A DNA stretch of 60,826 nt from Gammaproteobacteria bacterium. Its GTDB lineage: Bacteria > Pseudomonadota > Gammaproteobacteria > DSM-16500. Below the pieces are notes generated by a model. It saw nothing but the letters and a program-made list of their open reading frames with translations, was not told the origin of the DNA and searched no databases. The stretch covers positions 1 to 60,826 of the forward strand of contig JABDBD010000013.1 in the NCBI GenBank assembly GCA_013288815.1. Direction: 5' to 3'. A program made the position numbers and the translations under genes. Shown one piece after another: positions 8,550 through 17,913 of this stretch; the stretch's first letter is position 1, and every line of letters starts with the position of its first letter.

Positions 8550-8936
8550 ATGAAAAACTTAACTATAAAATGCTTAAGCGTGTTAGTTAGCTTACCGATT
8601 TCTGCTTTATGTTATAGCAACACGGTTGCACCAATCTGTCCAGATGTGTCTATCTTAAAAACCTCAACAATGAGTTACAGTGCAACGAAAAAGCCAAATG
8701 AACCTGTTACCGTTGTCACATCGTTAAATAAATTTGGCACGCAGCATTATTGGTCTATGAGTTTCTTGGTATCAGCGGGAACATTAGATGGCGCAATCAA
8801 TAAAGCGAGGCATTCATTAAGTTCGTTGAGTTTTGAATATGGTCCACACTATCAACAAGACAGATGGATATGCTCTTATCGTGCCGATGAGCTGGGTGTG
8901 TTGAAGGTATCTGCTGAAACCAAGTCTAATCAGTAA
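8550..8936 (+). CDS. Small exported protein of unknown function
   Basis: A 128-residue protein with a signal peptide (residues 1-24, ending ALCYS) and a mature domain with two Cys (in APICPD and WICSY) that could pair. The layout CP near the mature N-terminus, a central YWSMSF strand and a late WxCxY recalls DUF4949-type small Legionella proteins, but this is only an impression. The gene has its own 168-bp upstream gap and ends at a strong terminator, so it is probably monocistronic. No function can be assigned. Confidence 0.6.
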   Translation: MKNLTIKCLSVLVSLPISALCYSNTVAPICPDVSILKTSTMSYSATKKPNEPVTVVTSLNKFGTQHYWSMSFLVSAGTLDGAINKARHSLSSLSFEYGPHYQQDRWICSYRADELGVLKVSAETKSNQ

Positions 8937-8962
8937 AAAATACTTGAATGTATTCCTTCCTT

Positions 8963-8995
8963 AAAAAAAATCAGCCTTTAAGGCTGATTTTTTTA
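8963..8995. terminator. Bidirectional Rho-independent terminator
   Basis: ATCAGCC (8970-8976) pairs with GGCTGAT (8982-8988) around TTTAA, preceded by an A-run and followed by a T-run, so it can terminate on both strands. It lies between the convergent genes ending at 8936 (plus) and 9000 (minus). Confidence 0.9.
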
Positions 8996-8999
8996 TTAG

Positions 9000-9299
9000 T
9001 TAACCATTAGTATCGTGGTCATGGTGCTTGTGTCTATGCGGCTTGCAAGCTTTCATTGACTGAGGATCATTAGCTGCTTGCACGCAGGCCTGGATTTGCT
9101 GAATCTTAGTTAGTCGGTCACTGATATGTTTGAGAATCTTAGTCTTGTGTTCCTGGAAATCCTTTGCGTCAGTGGTAGTGCTACTGCTAGTGGTCGAAGA
9201 GGCTGTTGTAGATGTGTCATCTGCAAGGACGGAAGAGCTGCCCGCAGTTAGTGTTACTGCTGTTATAAAAGCGAGTGCCATCGAGATTGATTTTTTCAT
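9000..9299 (-). CDS. Small exported Ser/Thr-rich protein with His-rich tail
   Basis: This 99-residue protein has a clear signal peptide (MKKSISMALAFITAVTLTAG, cleavage near VLADD), a low-complexity Ser/Thr linker (about residues 28-45), an amphipathic helix (KDFQEHKTKILKHISDRLTK), two cysteines and a tail with HRHKHHDHD. The His-rich tail could bind metal ions. AGGGAA precedes the ATG at good distance, and a TTGATT-18-TATAAT promoter lies upstream. It is divergent to another small exported His-rich gene (9454). No family recognised; a short periplasmic CpxP-like helical protein is conceivable. Confidence 0.65.
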   Translation of the reverse strand: MKKSISMALAFITAVTLTAGSSSVLADDTSTTASSTTSSSTTTDAKDFQEHKTKILKHISDRLTKIQQIQACVQAANDPQSMKACKPHRHKHHDHDTNG

Positions 9300-9342
9300 G
9301 ATAATTCCCTATATATGAAAGATGTTAAACTTGTAAAAAAAG

Positions 9343-9372
9343 ATTATAATCCAAAATTCGTAATCTAATCAA
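9343..9372 (-). promoter_or_regulatory. Sigma-70-type promoter of the Ser/Thr-His-rich protein gene
   Basis: On the minus strand TTGATT (9367-9372) and TATAAT (9343-9348) are 18 bp apart, placing the transcript start about 35 bp before the ATG at 9299. Confidence 0.6.
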
Positions 9373-9388
9373 TCATCCTTCATTTTAC

Positions 9389-9419
9389 TTGAACTTTTTT
9401 AATATATTCGGGTTATAAT
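9389..9419 (+). promoter_or_regulatory. Sigma-70-type promoter of the small Gly/His-rich protein gene
   Basis: TTGAAC (9389-9394) and a perfect TATAAT (9414-9419) are separated by 19 bp, a little long. The start would be near 9427, followed by GGAGG (9442-9446) and ATG 9454. It is back to back with the promoter at 9343-9372. Confidence 0.5.
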
Positions 9420-9453
9420 CAATGTATAGGCTACATATTACGGAGGTTTATAT

Positions 9454-9711
9454 ATGAAATTCTCAAAAATATGTTGTGTAATATCCGTTTCAGCTAGCTT
9501 ATTAGTGAGTGGTGTTGCTAATGCTGACACCTGTTACGACCCTAACTATGATACTTATTACAATTGCTCAGGTGATGAATACATAGCTCCTATAGCGGCT
9601 GCGTTACTTTTTAGTGCGATCCTTTCCAATGAGAATGGATATGGCGGTCACAGGCATGGTGATTATAGAAATCATGGTGGTGGTCATGATGGTTATAGGG
9701 GAAGACATTAA
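9454..9711 (+). CDS. Small exported Gly/His-rich protein
   Basis: An 85-residue protein with a signal peptide (residues 1-24, ending GVANA), a short Cys/Tyr-rich start of the mature chain (DTCYDPNYDTYYNC), one hydrophobic stretch (YIAPIAAALLFSAIL) and a Gly/His/Arg-rich tail (GGHRHGDYRNHGGGHDG). A strong GGAGG precedes the ATG by 7 bp. The tail could bind metal or polyanions, and the hydrophobic stretch may hold it in a membrane. No family is recognised. It ends 6 bp before the stop of the convergent dikinase-like gene. Confidence 0.65.
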   Translation: MKFSKICCVISVSASLLVSGVANADTCYDPNYDTYYNCSGDEYIAPIAAALLFSAILSNENGYGGHRHGDYRNHGGGHDGYRGRH

Positions 9712-9717
9712 TTAATT

Positions 9718-12700
9718 TTATAAGACTGCGCTTGTAGCTTTCTCAGTATTACTATCATATGTATGAGTGCTGGCTTGCTCTGAGCCATCAGATACTTCAG
9801 TGGCAGCAAAAAAGCGAAACGTACTCCCCGTTTTTAATACGGAGCGAGTGAGGGGCGGACGTTTAAAGCTAGGGTCGCTATATAATTGCTGTAAAATATC
9901 TTGAGAGCAATGTTGTTCTGCAATGGGTAGAATTTCAGGATCAAGCTCTAATAACTTGATTGCAATCATTGCGCGTTTACGAGCAAGATTCGTTTTAAAT
10001 ATCTCGACCTTCACGGACATACTTAATTTTGTATGGTGGTTATCTAAAAACTCATTGAGCATGCTGGTGTTTGTGTAATTGTCTACTTTAATCGCTGGAT
10101 TAAATTTCAAAATGTAGGTTATGAGATTGTCAGGATTCGGGTGGTGTTTTATACCTGCTAATAAGTTTAATATACAATTGAATCCTATTGTTTGGACTGT
10201 CAAAGAAATATTTTTCTGCATCAGTCCGAACAACAATTCATAATTACTAACAGATATAGCAAGCTGGACTAGGTGAGGATGGTTGTTCATATCAAGATTA
10301 TTAAACTCTATGACAGTTAAAAAATCCTCGACTGTTTCCTGAGACATTTCTCCTATCTTCAATACTAAGAATGAAAGCAAGTTTCCTTTATGATTATCAA
10401 CAAGATCGATAAAATTAACAGTGATAGCATATTGTTTTTTTAATGTTTTAATGATGTCGAATGAAATATTGCTGGGCATAGACGGTATAGAAAGGATTTC
10501 TTGAAGCAATGGCAATGCAAAATAATCCGTTAGATTAATATTTTTTTCGATTGCTTTAAATAAAAGACCTTTAACAAAAATAACATTAGTCGTGCATGAT
10601 GAAATCGACAGGTTTTTAATAATATCCAATTGAAAGGTTAACTCAAACGCAGCTAAGATTGTTAGCTTAGCAGTTAACGGATTTGAAAGCAAGATATTCG
10701 CTCCCATTTTTAGAAAATTTTGGCAAGCTGCGGTAGTGACTGCGCGTGTGAGTAATAAACTTAATATATTGGGGTGTGAGTTTATATCGAAATTCTTGTT
10801 TTTAATAATAAGTTCATCTAAAAGTAAATAATTATTAGTTGTCACAGCCAATTCAAATAATTTTTTGTGCTCAGATAAATTAATATTATTTGATTGAATG
10901 CACTCAACGAGCGATTTAACACTGCATCCGTTTATTAACACAGTTTCTAGCACTGTGTAGCGTTCACGACGATCTTTATCTACTAGTTCACGGTTCCAAG
11001 AAATATTCAACTTACATGTTGTTTTTAGAAAATTTAAATTCTTCAGGGTTATTGATTTGAATTGTAAAATGCTCGTATATAAATTTGTGGCAAGATCTTC
11101 AAGTTCTTTTTCTGAAAAGAAATGGCTGAAATCGATTTTTTCAGAGATGGCCTTTGCTAAAACGAATTTTTTTACAGAGTTAGCAGTATTCCAGCGACGA
11201 AGAGTAACGTCAGCAAGATAAGATTGATAGTGCTGTAGTAATTGCTGAGCTGGATATTTTTCTAAAATAGTTTCACAGAGAGAATCGGTATCGACAAAGT
11301 TCATGAATGTATAGTGAGCATATATTTTTAATGTTTGTTTCAATCGTTCAGCAAATGCAGGATTTTGGGTTTGTTCTGAAGTTAAGGTCCAAACAAATTC
11401 TAATGATAATGTGTATGGATTATAAGCTGCTTTTTGCTTTTCAATGACTTGGTTGAATTTGGCCTCAATTATCGCGCATAATGCTAAAATACTTAGCCTA
11501 GAGTCCCAATTTGTGCCAAAAAACTGTATCGTTAAGTTTGTAAGCTGAGTTAATTGATTGTGCTCAACAATAATTTTAGCGGCATGATTTTTTAAAGGTA
11601 AGTTAAAGTCAATGATGACAAATGGATATTGATGATCTATGCTCAGACAATCAATCTGTTGAGCAGGATGAACAGTATTGCCACGTCTGGCATCATAGAC
11701 AGGATCAGTTCTTAACGTTATTAATACATTCAGCAAAGGTTGAATGGTCTCGGGGAGTTGAGCATAATACTTTGGAGTTTGGCCCAGCAAAACTAAACTA
11801 GCCAAAATGTTTTGATGAAACAACGTAAATAAATCTTCTAACGATAATTCCTTATCGATGAATTGGCGTCTAAATGAAGCTGTACTGCCTATACGTGCTG
11901 AGGCAACAGAAAAATTACCAGATGGATTAAGATGTAATTCATTCTTACTTGAAATCATTGAATTAAATCTTGTAGCTATCCACCCAAGCATTTCGTCTTT
12001 TAAATTCGACTCATCGTAGTCATCAATACTTTGATACCAATTTACAAAATACGCATCAGGGACAGCATTAACCCACTTATTCATGAGGTTATGATAGGGC
12101 CATAATAACAAAATAAACACTTGCAGCTGATCTTGTTTATGATAATCAAAACTTCCCTTCATGGATTTAATAGATTGATCGAATATTTCTGTTAGGTTTT
12201 GAACGGTTTTTAATATCACTTTTTTAGTGAGTTCCGTTAGATTGTGTTTTAACGATAATTTATCAATCAGTGGTAGAAGCTCATTACTAAATTCGTTACA
12301 TAATTTGTTAACTTTTCGTTGCTCGCTCCATAATGAGATTTTTCTTTCCCATCTACTTAAGATAGAGCGGGTAGTGCTAAGATCTAATGCAGTTATCTCG
12401 GCATTGACCTTGAGAATATCTACATGCAACGTTTGTAAGGTTAATTTAATATCTATGGTGGGGTCTATGGCCTGTATAGCAGCATCATTTAACCATGTGG
12501 ATGCAATCTGATTATCCATCACAAATTTAAGCATATTGGCGAGCTTGACGATTGCATCAGGTGACTTGCAACACTTGACCGCGAACTGATCCCAGGTTTG
12601 TGCTGTTTTTGAATTTAGTGCAAATTTGCCAAATTTTTTAAATTGCACAAAATACACTTTTTGCTTGGCCGTTAGTTCAAAAAAGCCATCCACTTTGCTT

Positions 12701-14787
12701 GCTAGTAATAATGATTTTTTTTCTTGAGCGAATTGTTTAATAGAATCTGAAAATAATAAGGGCTGTCCAGGATTTATAATTAAAGCTTCTAATTTTGCAA
12801 TCAGGTTTAAATATTCTTCCTGTGCTTCTTCTTCGGAATTAGATTGTGTTGATGAAAATCGCTGTAGGCATTTTAGAATTTCAGCGCTAGTAATTAAAGC
12901 CTGACGAAACAACAAGGATAAAGTTGTGTTATCTTTGTTTTTAGCCAGATTGAAAAATACGATGAGTATCGCCTCCAACATTTGGCGATGCATAGTTAAA
13001 TCAGATGCGCCAGGCTTAGCCGTTTCTAACTGCTCAATTGCATTTATCAAAAACGTGTATAAGTTATTTTTTGGAATTTCAAAAGTGAGCTTGGTAGTTA
13101 GCAAGGTAAATAATGAAGACATTAACTCATGCAAAGCTGCTTCACTCTTGATTTCATCATGTGAATGGGTATCCACTATGAGATCTCCTAGCAAGCGCTC
13201 TGAGTTGACTGTTAGCGGATGAGAAATATTCAAAAGATTCTTTCTGTTTTCTGGTAGCTTAATCTGCTGCATTAATGTGAGTTGAGCAGGTAAAGATGAT
13301 TTAAACATACCTTGTTTTATAATTTGCAGGTCGTACAATGCTTTTTCGATCTCTTGTACTGTTGTTAGATTCGATCCATTGACTATTAGTTTATGTTGGG
13401 TATCTGCAATTAATATGGGGTTTGATTTTTTCAACCAAGTTCGTATACATTGCAAATCATTCACAGCGAATACAGGAATCGCTTTTGTATTAAATTGCGC
13501 TGCGGCATGTGAAGTTGTCGGTGCAATTTCTTTGACAATGATTATTTTGATAGGGGAGATTGATTGCGGTTTTAGATACTGTGTTAATGCTTGTTCTATA
13601 GTGTCAGAAATAATGACTTGATTTTCATGGGTAATTACGTGAGTTGCATAACCAGCTGGTGTAATCACAAATGCATTTTGTATCTCAGCTTGTTTTTTGA
13701 TGCTGAGCAGTTTATCAGGTGCAATGGCTGAAGGAGTCACTGTTTTGGTATCACCTTTAGGAATGGGTCTCGCTTGCACTAAACTTAAGGTATTGTTACT
13801 TTCATCATACACAAATTCAATATCCATGGGCATGCGAAAATGTTGATGAATGTATCGACCAACCTTGGCAATAGCAAGTGCGGCGCTCAATGATAATGAA
13901 GGTGATCCACTTAAGACTTTTTTGTTTTCGCGTAATACTAACTTACTTACCTTTTTGCCGTTTTCTGAAACGAGGCTAGGTACTAATCGGTGTGATTTTC
14001 GATAAATTTCAGGATAAACAACATTTTCATTTGTGACAAAGTAACTATCGAACGCTCCTTTACTGCTGACGACTAGTTCACCATGGCCGGGTGCTAGCTG
14101 AATACGGATCTCATTTTTTTGCGCGTACATCACGCCGGATTTGACAATCTGTTTATTCTGAGTCGATTTCAAATCAAATGATTCACTAATCATGCGTTGA
14201 ATTAACACGGGCATGAAGGGTGGCTGCGTAATATCGTCACCACTTAATAAACGTTGCATTAATGATTTATCACTGAAATAAGATACCACCACATCACCAA
14301 TAGCCTCTGTGATGGCTTTTTCTTCGAGAGCGACAGCTGGAATGCTTTCATTGCCGCCTGGGTTTGCGAAATCAACGTTATCTTCTTTGCCAGTGCTTCT
14401 TATCATTAATAATGAATCTTTAGGTAACGTATTTAAAAACACTTGCAACTTACCAAATTCTCGGAAGGTCTGAGAAAACGCATCTTTAATTAACTGACGA
14501 AGCTTACTTAGTAACTCGGTTGTCTCTAGTGTTAAACTATTTTTTGCTGCGATGTGAAGCTTAACAAAGTTAGTCCATTGCTCTTTCCAGAGAGGGGTCG
14601 TTTCATCAAGATAATCAGCAATAGCCGAATTCTTCAAAGGATAAAACTCAGGAACTTGTACATTAATTCCCAAATTTTCTGCGTTTAAACTTTCACACAG
14701 TAAGTTAAGCTCAACGAGTTTTGCAGCTTTTGTACCTATCTCACTTTCTGAAAATTCTTCAATATTATCAAGCGATAATCTATGCAT
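9718..14787 (-). CDS. Giant PEP-synthase/glucan-dikinase-like protein with helical (ankyrin-like) C-terminus
   Basis: I prefer the ATG at 14787 (MHRLSLDN), preceded by AAAGGTG; an ATG at 14829 would add 14 residues but lacks a ribosome site. In the shorter numbering, residues about 15-345 form a PPDK/PEP-synthase-type ATP-grasp domain: GTKAAKLVEL, IRSTGKED, GNESIPAV (compare glucan water dikinase YESIPNV), APGHGELV, MDIEF and QARP. Residues about 410-445 contain TSHAAAQFNTKAIPVFAV, the swivelling phosphohistidine domain with the candidate His427. No PEP/pyruvate TIM-barrel follows; instead there are over 1,200 helical residues, the last 400 looking like degenerate ankyrin-type repeats. At 1,689 residues it is far larger than PEP synthase (about 790). 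A secreted dikinase acting on a host polymer is possible, not shown. Confidence 0.65.
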   Translation of the reverse strand: MHRLSLDNIEEFSESEIGTKAAKLVELNLLCESLNAENLGINVQVPEFYPLKNSAIADYLDETTPLWKEQWTNFVKLHIAAKNSLTLETTELLSKLRQLIKDAFSQTFREFGKLQVFLNTLPKDSLLMIRSTGKEDNVDFANPGGNESIPAVALEEKAITEAIGDVVVSYFSDKSLMQRLLSGDDITQPPFMPVLIQRMISESFDLKSTQNKQIVKSGVMYAQKNEIRIQLAPGHGELVVSSKGAFDSYFVTNENVVYPEIYRKSHRLVPSLVSENGKKVSKLVLRENKKVLSGSPSLSLSAALAIAKVGRYIHQHFRMPMDIEFVYDESNNTLSLVQARPIPKGDTKTVTPSAIAPDKLLSIKKQAEIQNAFVITPAGYATHVITHENQVIISDTIEQALTQYLKPQSISPIKIIIVKEIAPTTSHAAAQFNTKAIPVFAVNDLQCIRTWLKKSNPILIADTQHKLIVNGSNLTTVQEIEKALYDLQIIKQGMFKSSLPAQLTLMQQIKLPENRKNLLNISHPLTVNSERLLGDLIVDTHSHDEIKSEAALHELMSSLFTLLTTKLTFEIPKNNLYTFLINAIEQLETAKPGASDLTMHRQMLEAILIVFFNLAKNKDNTTLSLLFRQALITSAEILKCLQRFSSTQSNSEEEAQEEYLNLIAKLEALIINPGQPLLFSDSIKQFAQEKKSLLLASKVDGFFELTAKQKVYFVQFKKFGKFALNSKTAQTWDQFAVKCCKSPDAIVKLANMLKFVMDNQIASTWLNDAAIQAIDPTIDIKLTLQTLHVDILKVNAEITALDLSTTRSILSRWERKISLWSEQRKVNKLCNEFSNELLPLIDKLSLKHNLTELTKKVILKTVQNLTEIFDQSIKSMKGSFDYHKQDQLQVFILLLWPYHNLMNKWVNAVPDAYFVNWYQSIDDYDESNLKDEMLGWIATRFNSMISSKNELHLNPSGNFSVASARIGSTASFRRQFIDKELSLEDLFTLFHQNILASLVLLGQTPKYYAQLPETIQPLLNVLITLRTDPVYDARRGNTVHPAQQIDCLSIDHQYPFVIIDFNLPLKNHAAKIIVEHNQLTQLTNLTIQFFGTNWDSRLSILALCAIIEAKFNQVIEKQKAAYNPYTLSLEFVWTLTSEQTQNPAFAERLKQTLKIYAHYTFMNFVDTDSLCETILEKYPAQQLLQHYQSYLADVTLRRWNTANSVKKFVLAKAISEKIDFSHFFSEKELEDLATNLYTSILQFKSITLKNLNFLKTTCKLNISWNRELVDKDRRERYTVLETVLINGCSVKSLVECIQSNNINLSEHKKLFELAVTTNNYLLLDELIIKNKNFDINSHPNILSLLLTRAVTTAACQNFLKMGANILLSNPLTAKLTILAAFELTFQLDIIKNLSISSCTTNVIFVKGLLFKAIEKNINLTDYFALPLLQEILSIPSMPSNISFDIIKTLKKQYAITVNFIDLVDNHKGNLLSFLVLKIGEMSQETVEDFLTVIEFNNLDMNNHPHLVQLAISVSNYELLFGLMQKNISLTVQTIGFNCILNLLAGIKHHPNPDNLITYILKFNPAIKVDNYTNTSMLNEFLDNHHTKLSMSVKVEIFKTNLARKRAMIAIKLLELDPEILPIAEQHCSQDILQQLYSDPSFKRPPLTRSVLKTGSTFRFFAATEVSDGSEQASTHTYDSNTEKATSAVL

Positions 14788-14942
14788 GTCTAACACCTTT
14801 AAGCTTGGCCTGAACAAAATGGACGGCATTATATCACAATGTGAAAATATGGCATGATTGTTCCTGTAATCTGCTCTATCTATTTACATAGCAATCAAAT
14901 TCTGATATTTTTTGGCGCAAATATTACTTTTAGGTCATCTGT

Positions 14943-17759
14943 ATGAATACGAGACATTCACCATCCGAGTTAGACGAAAAATTAAATGCTATTGTACCTG
15001 CCACAGTCGATGAAAATTTGATTCCTGACATGCAGTTAGTTTTAAAAGCTATGCTTAATCACCAATGCTATCTTCAGAACAATGAAACGCAAATTCCAAA
15101 TTTAATTAGCGTTAAATTTAAGAAAGACTCTGATCTTGCAAAGAAATTTTTCGATATTTTTTCAGTCTTAAAATCTATTTTTCAAAATAACCCTGCAGAG
15201 CAATGCCGCGAGGGTGATCTATATTATGATGCAGTAAAAACATTTGACGAAAATTTATTAAAGAAAAAAGATAAATTTGTGAATGAGACAATTCAGGCAA
15301 GGTTGAAAGAAACCAACGAATTCAAAATAATGTGCGCAGAATGGTCCACAAGCTGTGTGAGCTATACAAATAAGATGGTTGAAAAAGTCGTATTTGCAGA
15401 AAAAGAATTTTCTGATATGCGAGACATTTATTTGGAATGGTTTTCTAAAGGTGGCTCATTAGCGTTAGATGTGCTAATAGGTTGTGAAGAGAAAATTCAA
15501 CCTTTATTGAAATCAAAAGAAGACACTATCTCTCAACAGTTTCTTGAGAATGAAAGAAGTATTTTACAATCTGTCTGCGCTGTTATTCGCTTTATTGATG
15601 CTATTTATGGACATGAATTTATTTCACAAAAAATCTCTGAGGAGGATGTTGATAATACACTTTATAATTTCAACGTTTCTTTTAGGTCAAAGCTTCAAGA
15701 GCTTTCTGATTCGCCATTTTGGAATCGACATCCAGGAGAGATGAGTTATTGCCGAGATCTTGTTGACGCGTTAAGAAATAAACTTGTTATGAAACGCGTG
15801 AGCAAAATCCCTTCCAACGACATCAAGTTACATTGTCATGAAATGAAGTTACCGGATGAAAGCCTTAATCTTGCGACCTTGAGCTATTCTCTTTTTTTAC
15901 CTGATGTTTCTTGGTCTGTCCGAAGGTTTAATATTTATCATCATGGTTGGGTAGAATTGCCTAAAAATGCAATTGTTTCACGTAAAGATGACACGCTTGT
16001 TTTATTAAATAAATTACAGGGTACTTTCCGGAAGACGCTCAAAACATTTAGAGAAAACAGCAAAGTTCAAAATTCAAATCAAAATATATTTTACACTTTG
16101 CAATTTGTTTGTCATGTATTGTCAATCGCAGCAGAGAATAAATTATTTTCTTATTACATGAATTTATTTTATTTATTGCGAGAATTACCACAATACTTAA
16201 ATGAATATCCATCAGCGGATGCTTCTGAAGCTAATAAAATGCAAATTACACATGAAATAGAAAGAGTGATTAATGGTTTGATTACTGTATGTTCTGTAGA
16301 GTCAGACGTTGAGTACGATAGTGAAGCTTTTAAGCTGCAGGATGATAATCATAAAATCATCATGAAAACGTACTATCGATACCTTATGACGCTTGAGATA
16401 GTTGATGCGTTAGGTATTTTGCTACCAAAACTATATGCGTTTGGAAATCGTTCTTTCTCTGAAGTGCATACTTATCAAATGATTCATAGTTTTATTCATG
16501 CGCTCATGAATAATGAGCCATTCACTATCCAAAACATAAAGTCTTCACCTGAACAAACCGACTTTACGGGTGTTTATGATAAGTTGATTAAACTTAGAAT
16601 GTATGTGCAGTCTATTATAGATGGGATGAAAGCTAATTTTTTACTGTCCGCTTATGTACAATTAGCGATTTCCCAATCTACGTATGTTGATCCAACACCA
16701 GAAAGCCCCGATGATAGAGCAAAAGCGGATGCTGCGTATGTAGAGCTTTTCCGGGCTGAAGAAGAAAAACAAAAAAACATCGAAGCAGAAAGACAAAAGG
16801 CCGTAAAAAAAGATAAAGAAAAATTTAAACAAGCTAGCACGAAAAACAGGGAAAAAGTTCAGAGCTTGTTAAAGAAAGATCCTGCGTTGCCTGCGCCACC
16901 GATTAGTGAGGCAGAAATTTTGTATGTTGAGGCGAGAAATTTTTTAAAGTCCCCGCTGCTTGTGCAGACTGAAGAGGCTCATCACAATTTTATTCAACAA
17001 GCGAAAACGGCTTATGAAAAATGTATTGCAAAAGGAATCGAACAAAAGAATTCGGTTTATGTTGCAGCAGCCTATTTAGAATTATCTGAATTTTTTAGCT
17101 TAAGAGCGCATACCGCTCTGCCAGATTTTTCGGGTAATGATTCATGGATAAAAAAATCTGCTACAGCATTGAGCTTTTATCAAGAGTGTGTGCGTTATGC
17201 TGAGCTTGCGTTTCAATATTTCAAAGAACATGTATTAGTCGATAAAAATTTACAAGAAGATCAAAAGCAAAAAGATATTCTGGAACAATTAGGTGTATCT
17301 ATTCATTTGTGTTTGGCACGATCTGGTCGTGAGTTACAGCGTTATGTCAAAAGACATCGTGATAGAGCGACTGAAGATGGGCTGCGATTACGAAATTTAG
17401 TAGCAGAGAAAGAACAAATCAGAGAAGCGTTAGGTGATCGTTGGTATCAAAACCCACATCCGACAAATAAATATTCTGCAGTGCGTGAGACAATTAAAAA
17501 GCAAATCGAAATCTCAATGGAGTTTGCAGATGAAATGACACCTTTTTTAAAAAAGGTTTTTCAGCCTGTTCACAAAGCCTGGGCGTTGGCTGCAGGCAAA
17601 GAAGCTTTGTGTTTGCTGGAGGATTTGAGTGAAGATGTGTCCCATCAACCCAATGATTTCCGCAATGAGTCTTTTATAACACGCTTATCGCTGGCTGCAG
17701 GTCAGCCGTTATTGCAGGTTGAGGCTGATAAGCCAGCTTTAGGTAAAGTTTCCATCTAA
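14943..17759 (+). CDS. Large helical protein of unknown function (effector-like)
   Basis: This 938-residue cytosolic-looking protein has no signal peptide or membrane segment. It is almost wholly predicted helical. Around residues 595-650 there is a charged coiled coil (AEEEKQKNIEAERQKAVKKD). Residues about 655-800 resemble TPR/Sel1-like helical pairs (AEILYVEARNFLKS, AAAYLELSEFFSLRAH, YQECVRYAELAFQYF). No catalytic motif is recognised. It is divergent from the dikinase-like giant across a 155-bp gap, and both have the look of Legionellales secreted effectors. A TAGGTCATCTGT leader precedes the ATG without a strong ribosome site. The stop codon lies inside the loop of a terminator-like stem (17727-17772). 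Confidence 0.6.
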   Translation: MNTRHSPSELDEKLNAIVPATVDENLIPDMQLVLKAMLNHQCYLQNNETQIPNLISVKFKKDSDLAKKFFDIFSVLKSIFQNNPAEQCREGDLYYDAVKTFDENLLKKKDKFVNETIQARLKETNEFKIMCAEWSTSCVSYTNKMVEKVVFAEKEFSDMRDIYLEWFSKGGSLALDVLIGCEEKIQPLLKSKEDTISQQFLENERSILQSVCAVIRFIDAIYGHEFISQKISEEDVDNTLYNFNVSFRSKLQELSDSPFWNRHPGEMSYCRDLVDALRNKLVMKRVSKIPSNDIKLHCHEMKLPDESLNLATLSYSLFLPDVSWSVRRFNIYHHGWVELPKNAIVSRKDDTLVLLNKLQGTFRKTLKTFRENSKVQNSNQNIFYTLQFVCHVLSIAAENKLFSYYMNLFYLLRELPQYLNEYPSADASEANKMQITHEIERVINGLITVCSVESDVEYDSEAFKLQDDNHKIIMKTYYRYLMTLEIVDALGILLPKLYAFGNRSFSEVHTYQMIHSFIHALMNNEPFTIQNIKSSPEQTDFTGVYDKLIKLRMYVQSIIDGMKANFLLSAYVQLAISQSTYVDPTPESPDDRAKADAAYVELFRAEEEKQKNIEAERQKAVKKDKEKFKQASTKNREKVQSLLKKDPALPAPPISEAEILYVEARNFLKSPLLVQTEEAHHNFIQQAKTAYEKCIAKGIEQKNSVYVAAAYLELSEFFSLRAHTALPDFSGNDSWIKKSATALSFYQECVRYAELAFQYFKEHVLVDKNLQEDQKQKDILEQLGVSIHLCLARSGRELQRYVKRHRDRATEDGLRLRNLVAEKEQIREALGDRWYQNPHPTNKYSAVRETIKKQIEISMEFADEMTPFLKKVFQPVHKAWALAAGKEALCLLEDLSEDVSHQPNDFRNESFITRLSLAAGQPLLQVEADKPALGKVSI

Positions 17760-17772
17760 AAGCTGGCTTATC
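17727..17772 (+). terminator. Long stem overlapping the end of the 938-residue gene
   Basis: GATAAGCCAGCTTT (17727-17740), inside the last codons, is perfectly complementary to AAAGCTGGCTTATC (17759-17772); the 18-nt loop contains the stop codon. The T-rich run that follows is weak (TCTTCTGATGATTT). Probably a terminator or 3'-end protecting hairpin. Confidence 0.55.
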
Positions 17773-17913
17773 TCTTCTGATGATTTGAGGAATATTCAAA
17801 GATCAGATTTATGGCACAAATTACAGCAATTTGTTGAAATCAAAAGCGTAACTTCTTGATATTCATTCGGATATACTGAAGAATAGTAATGTCAGGCGAT
17901 ATGGATATCTCTC

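Noticed and set aside
9130..9318. Plus-strand frame across the Ser/Thr-His-rich protein gene
   Set aside because: The minus-strand gene has a signal peptide, ribosome site and promoter; the plus-strand translation is an antisense shadow of the Ser/Thr repeat.
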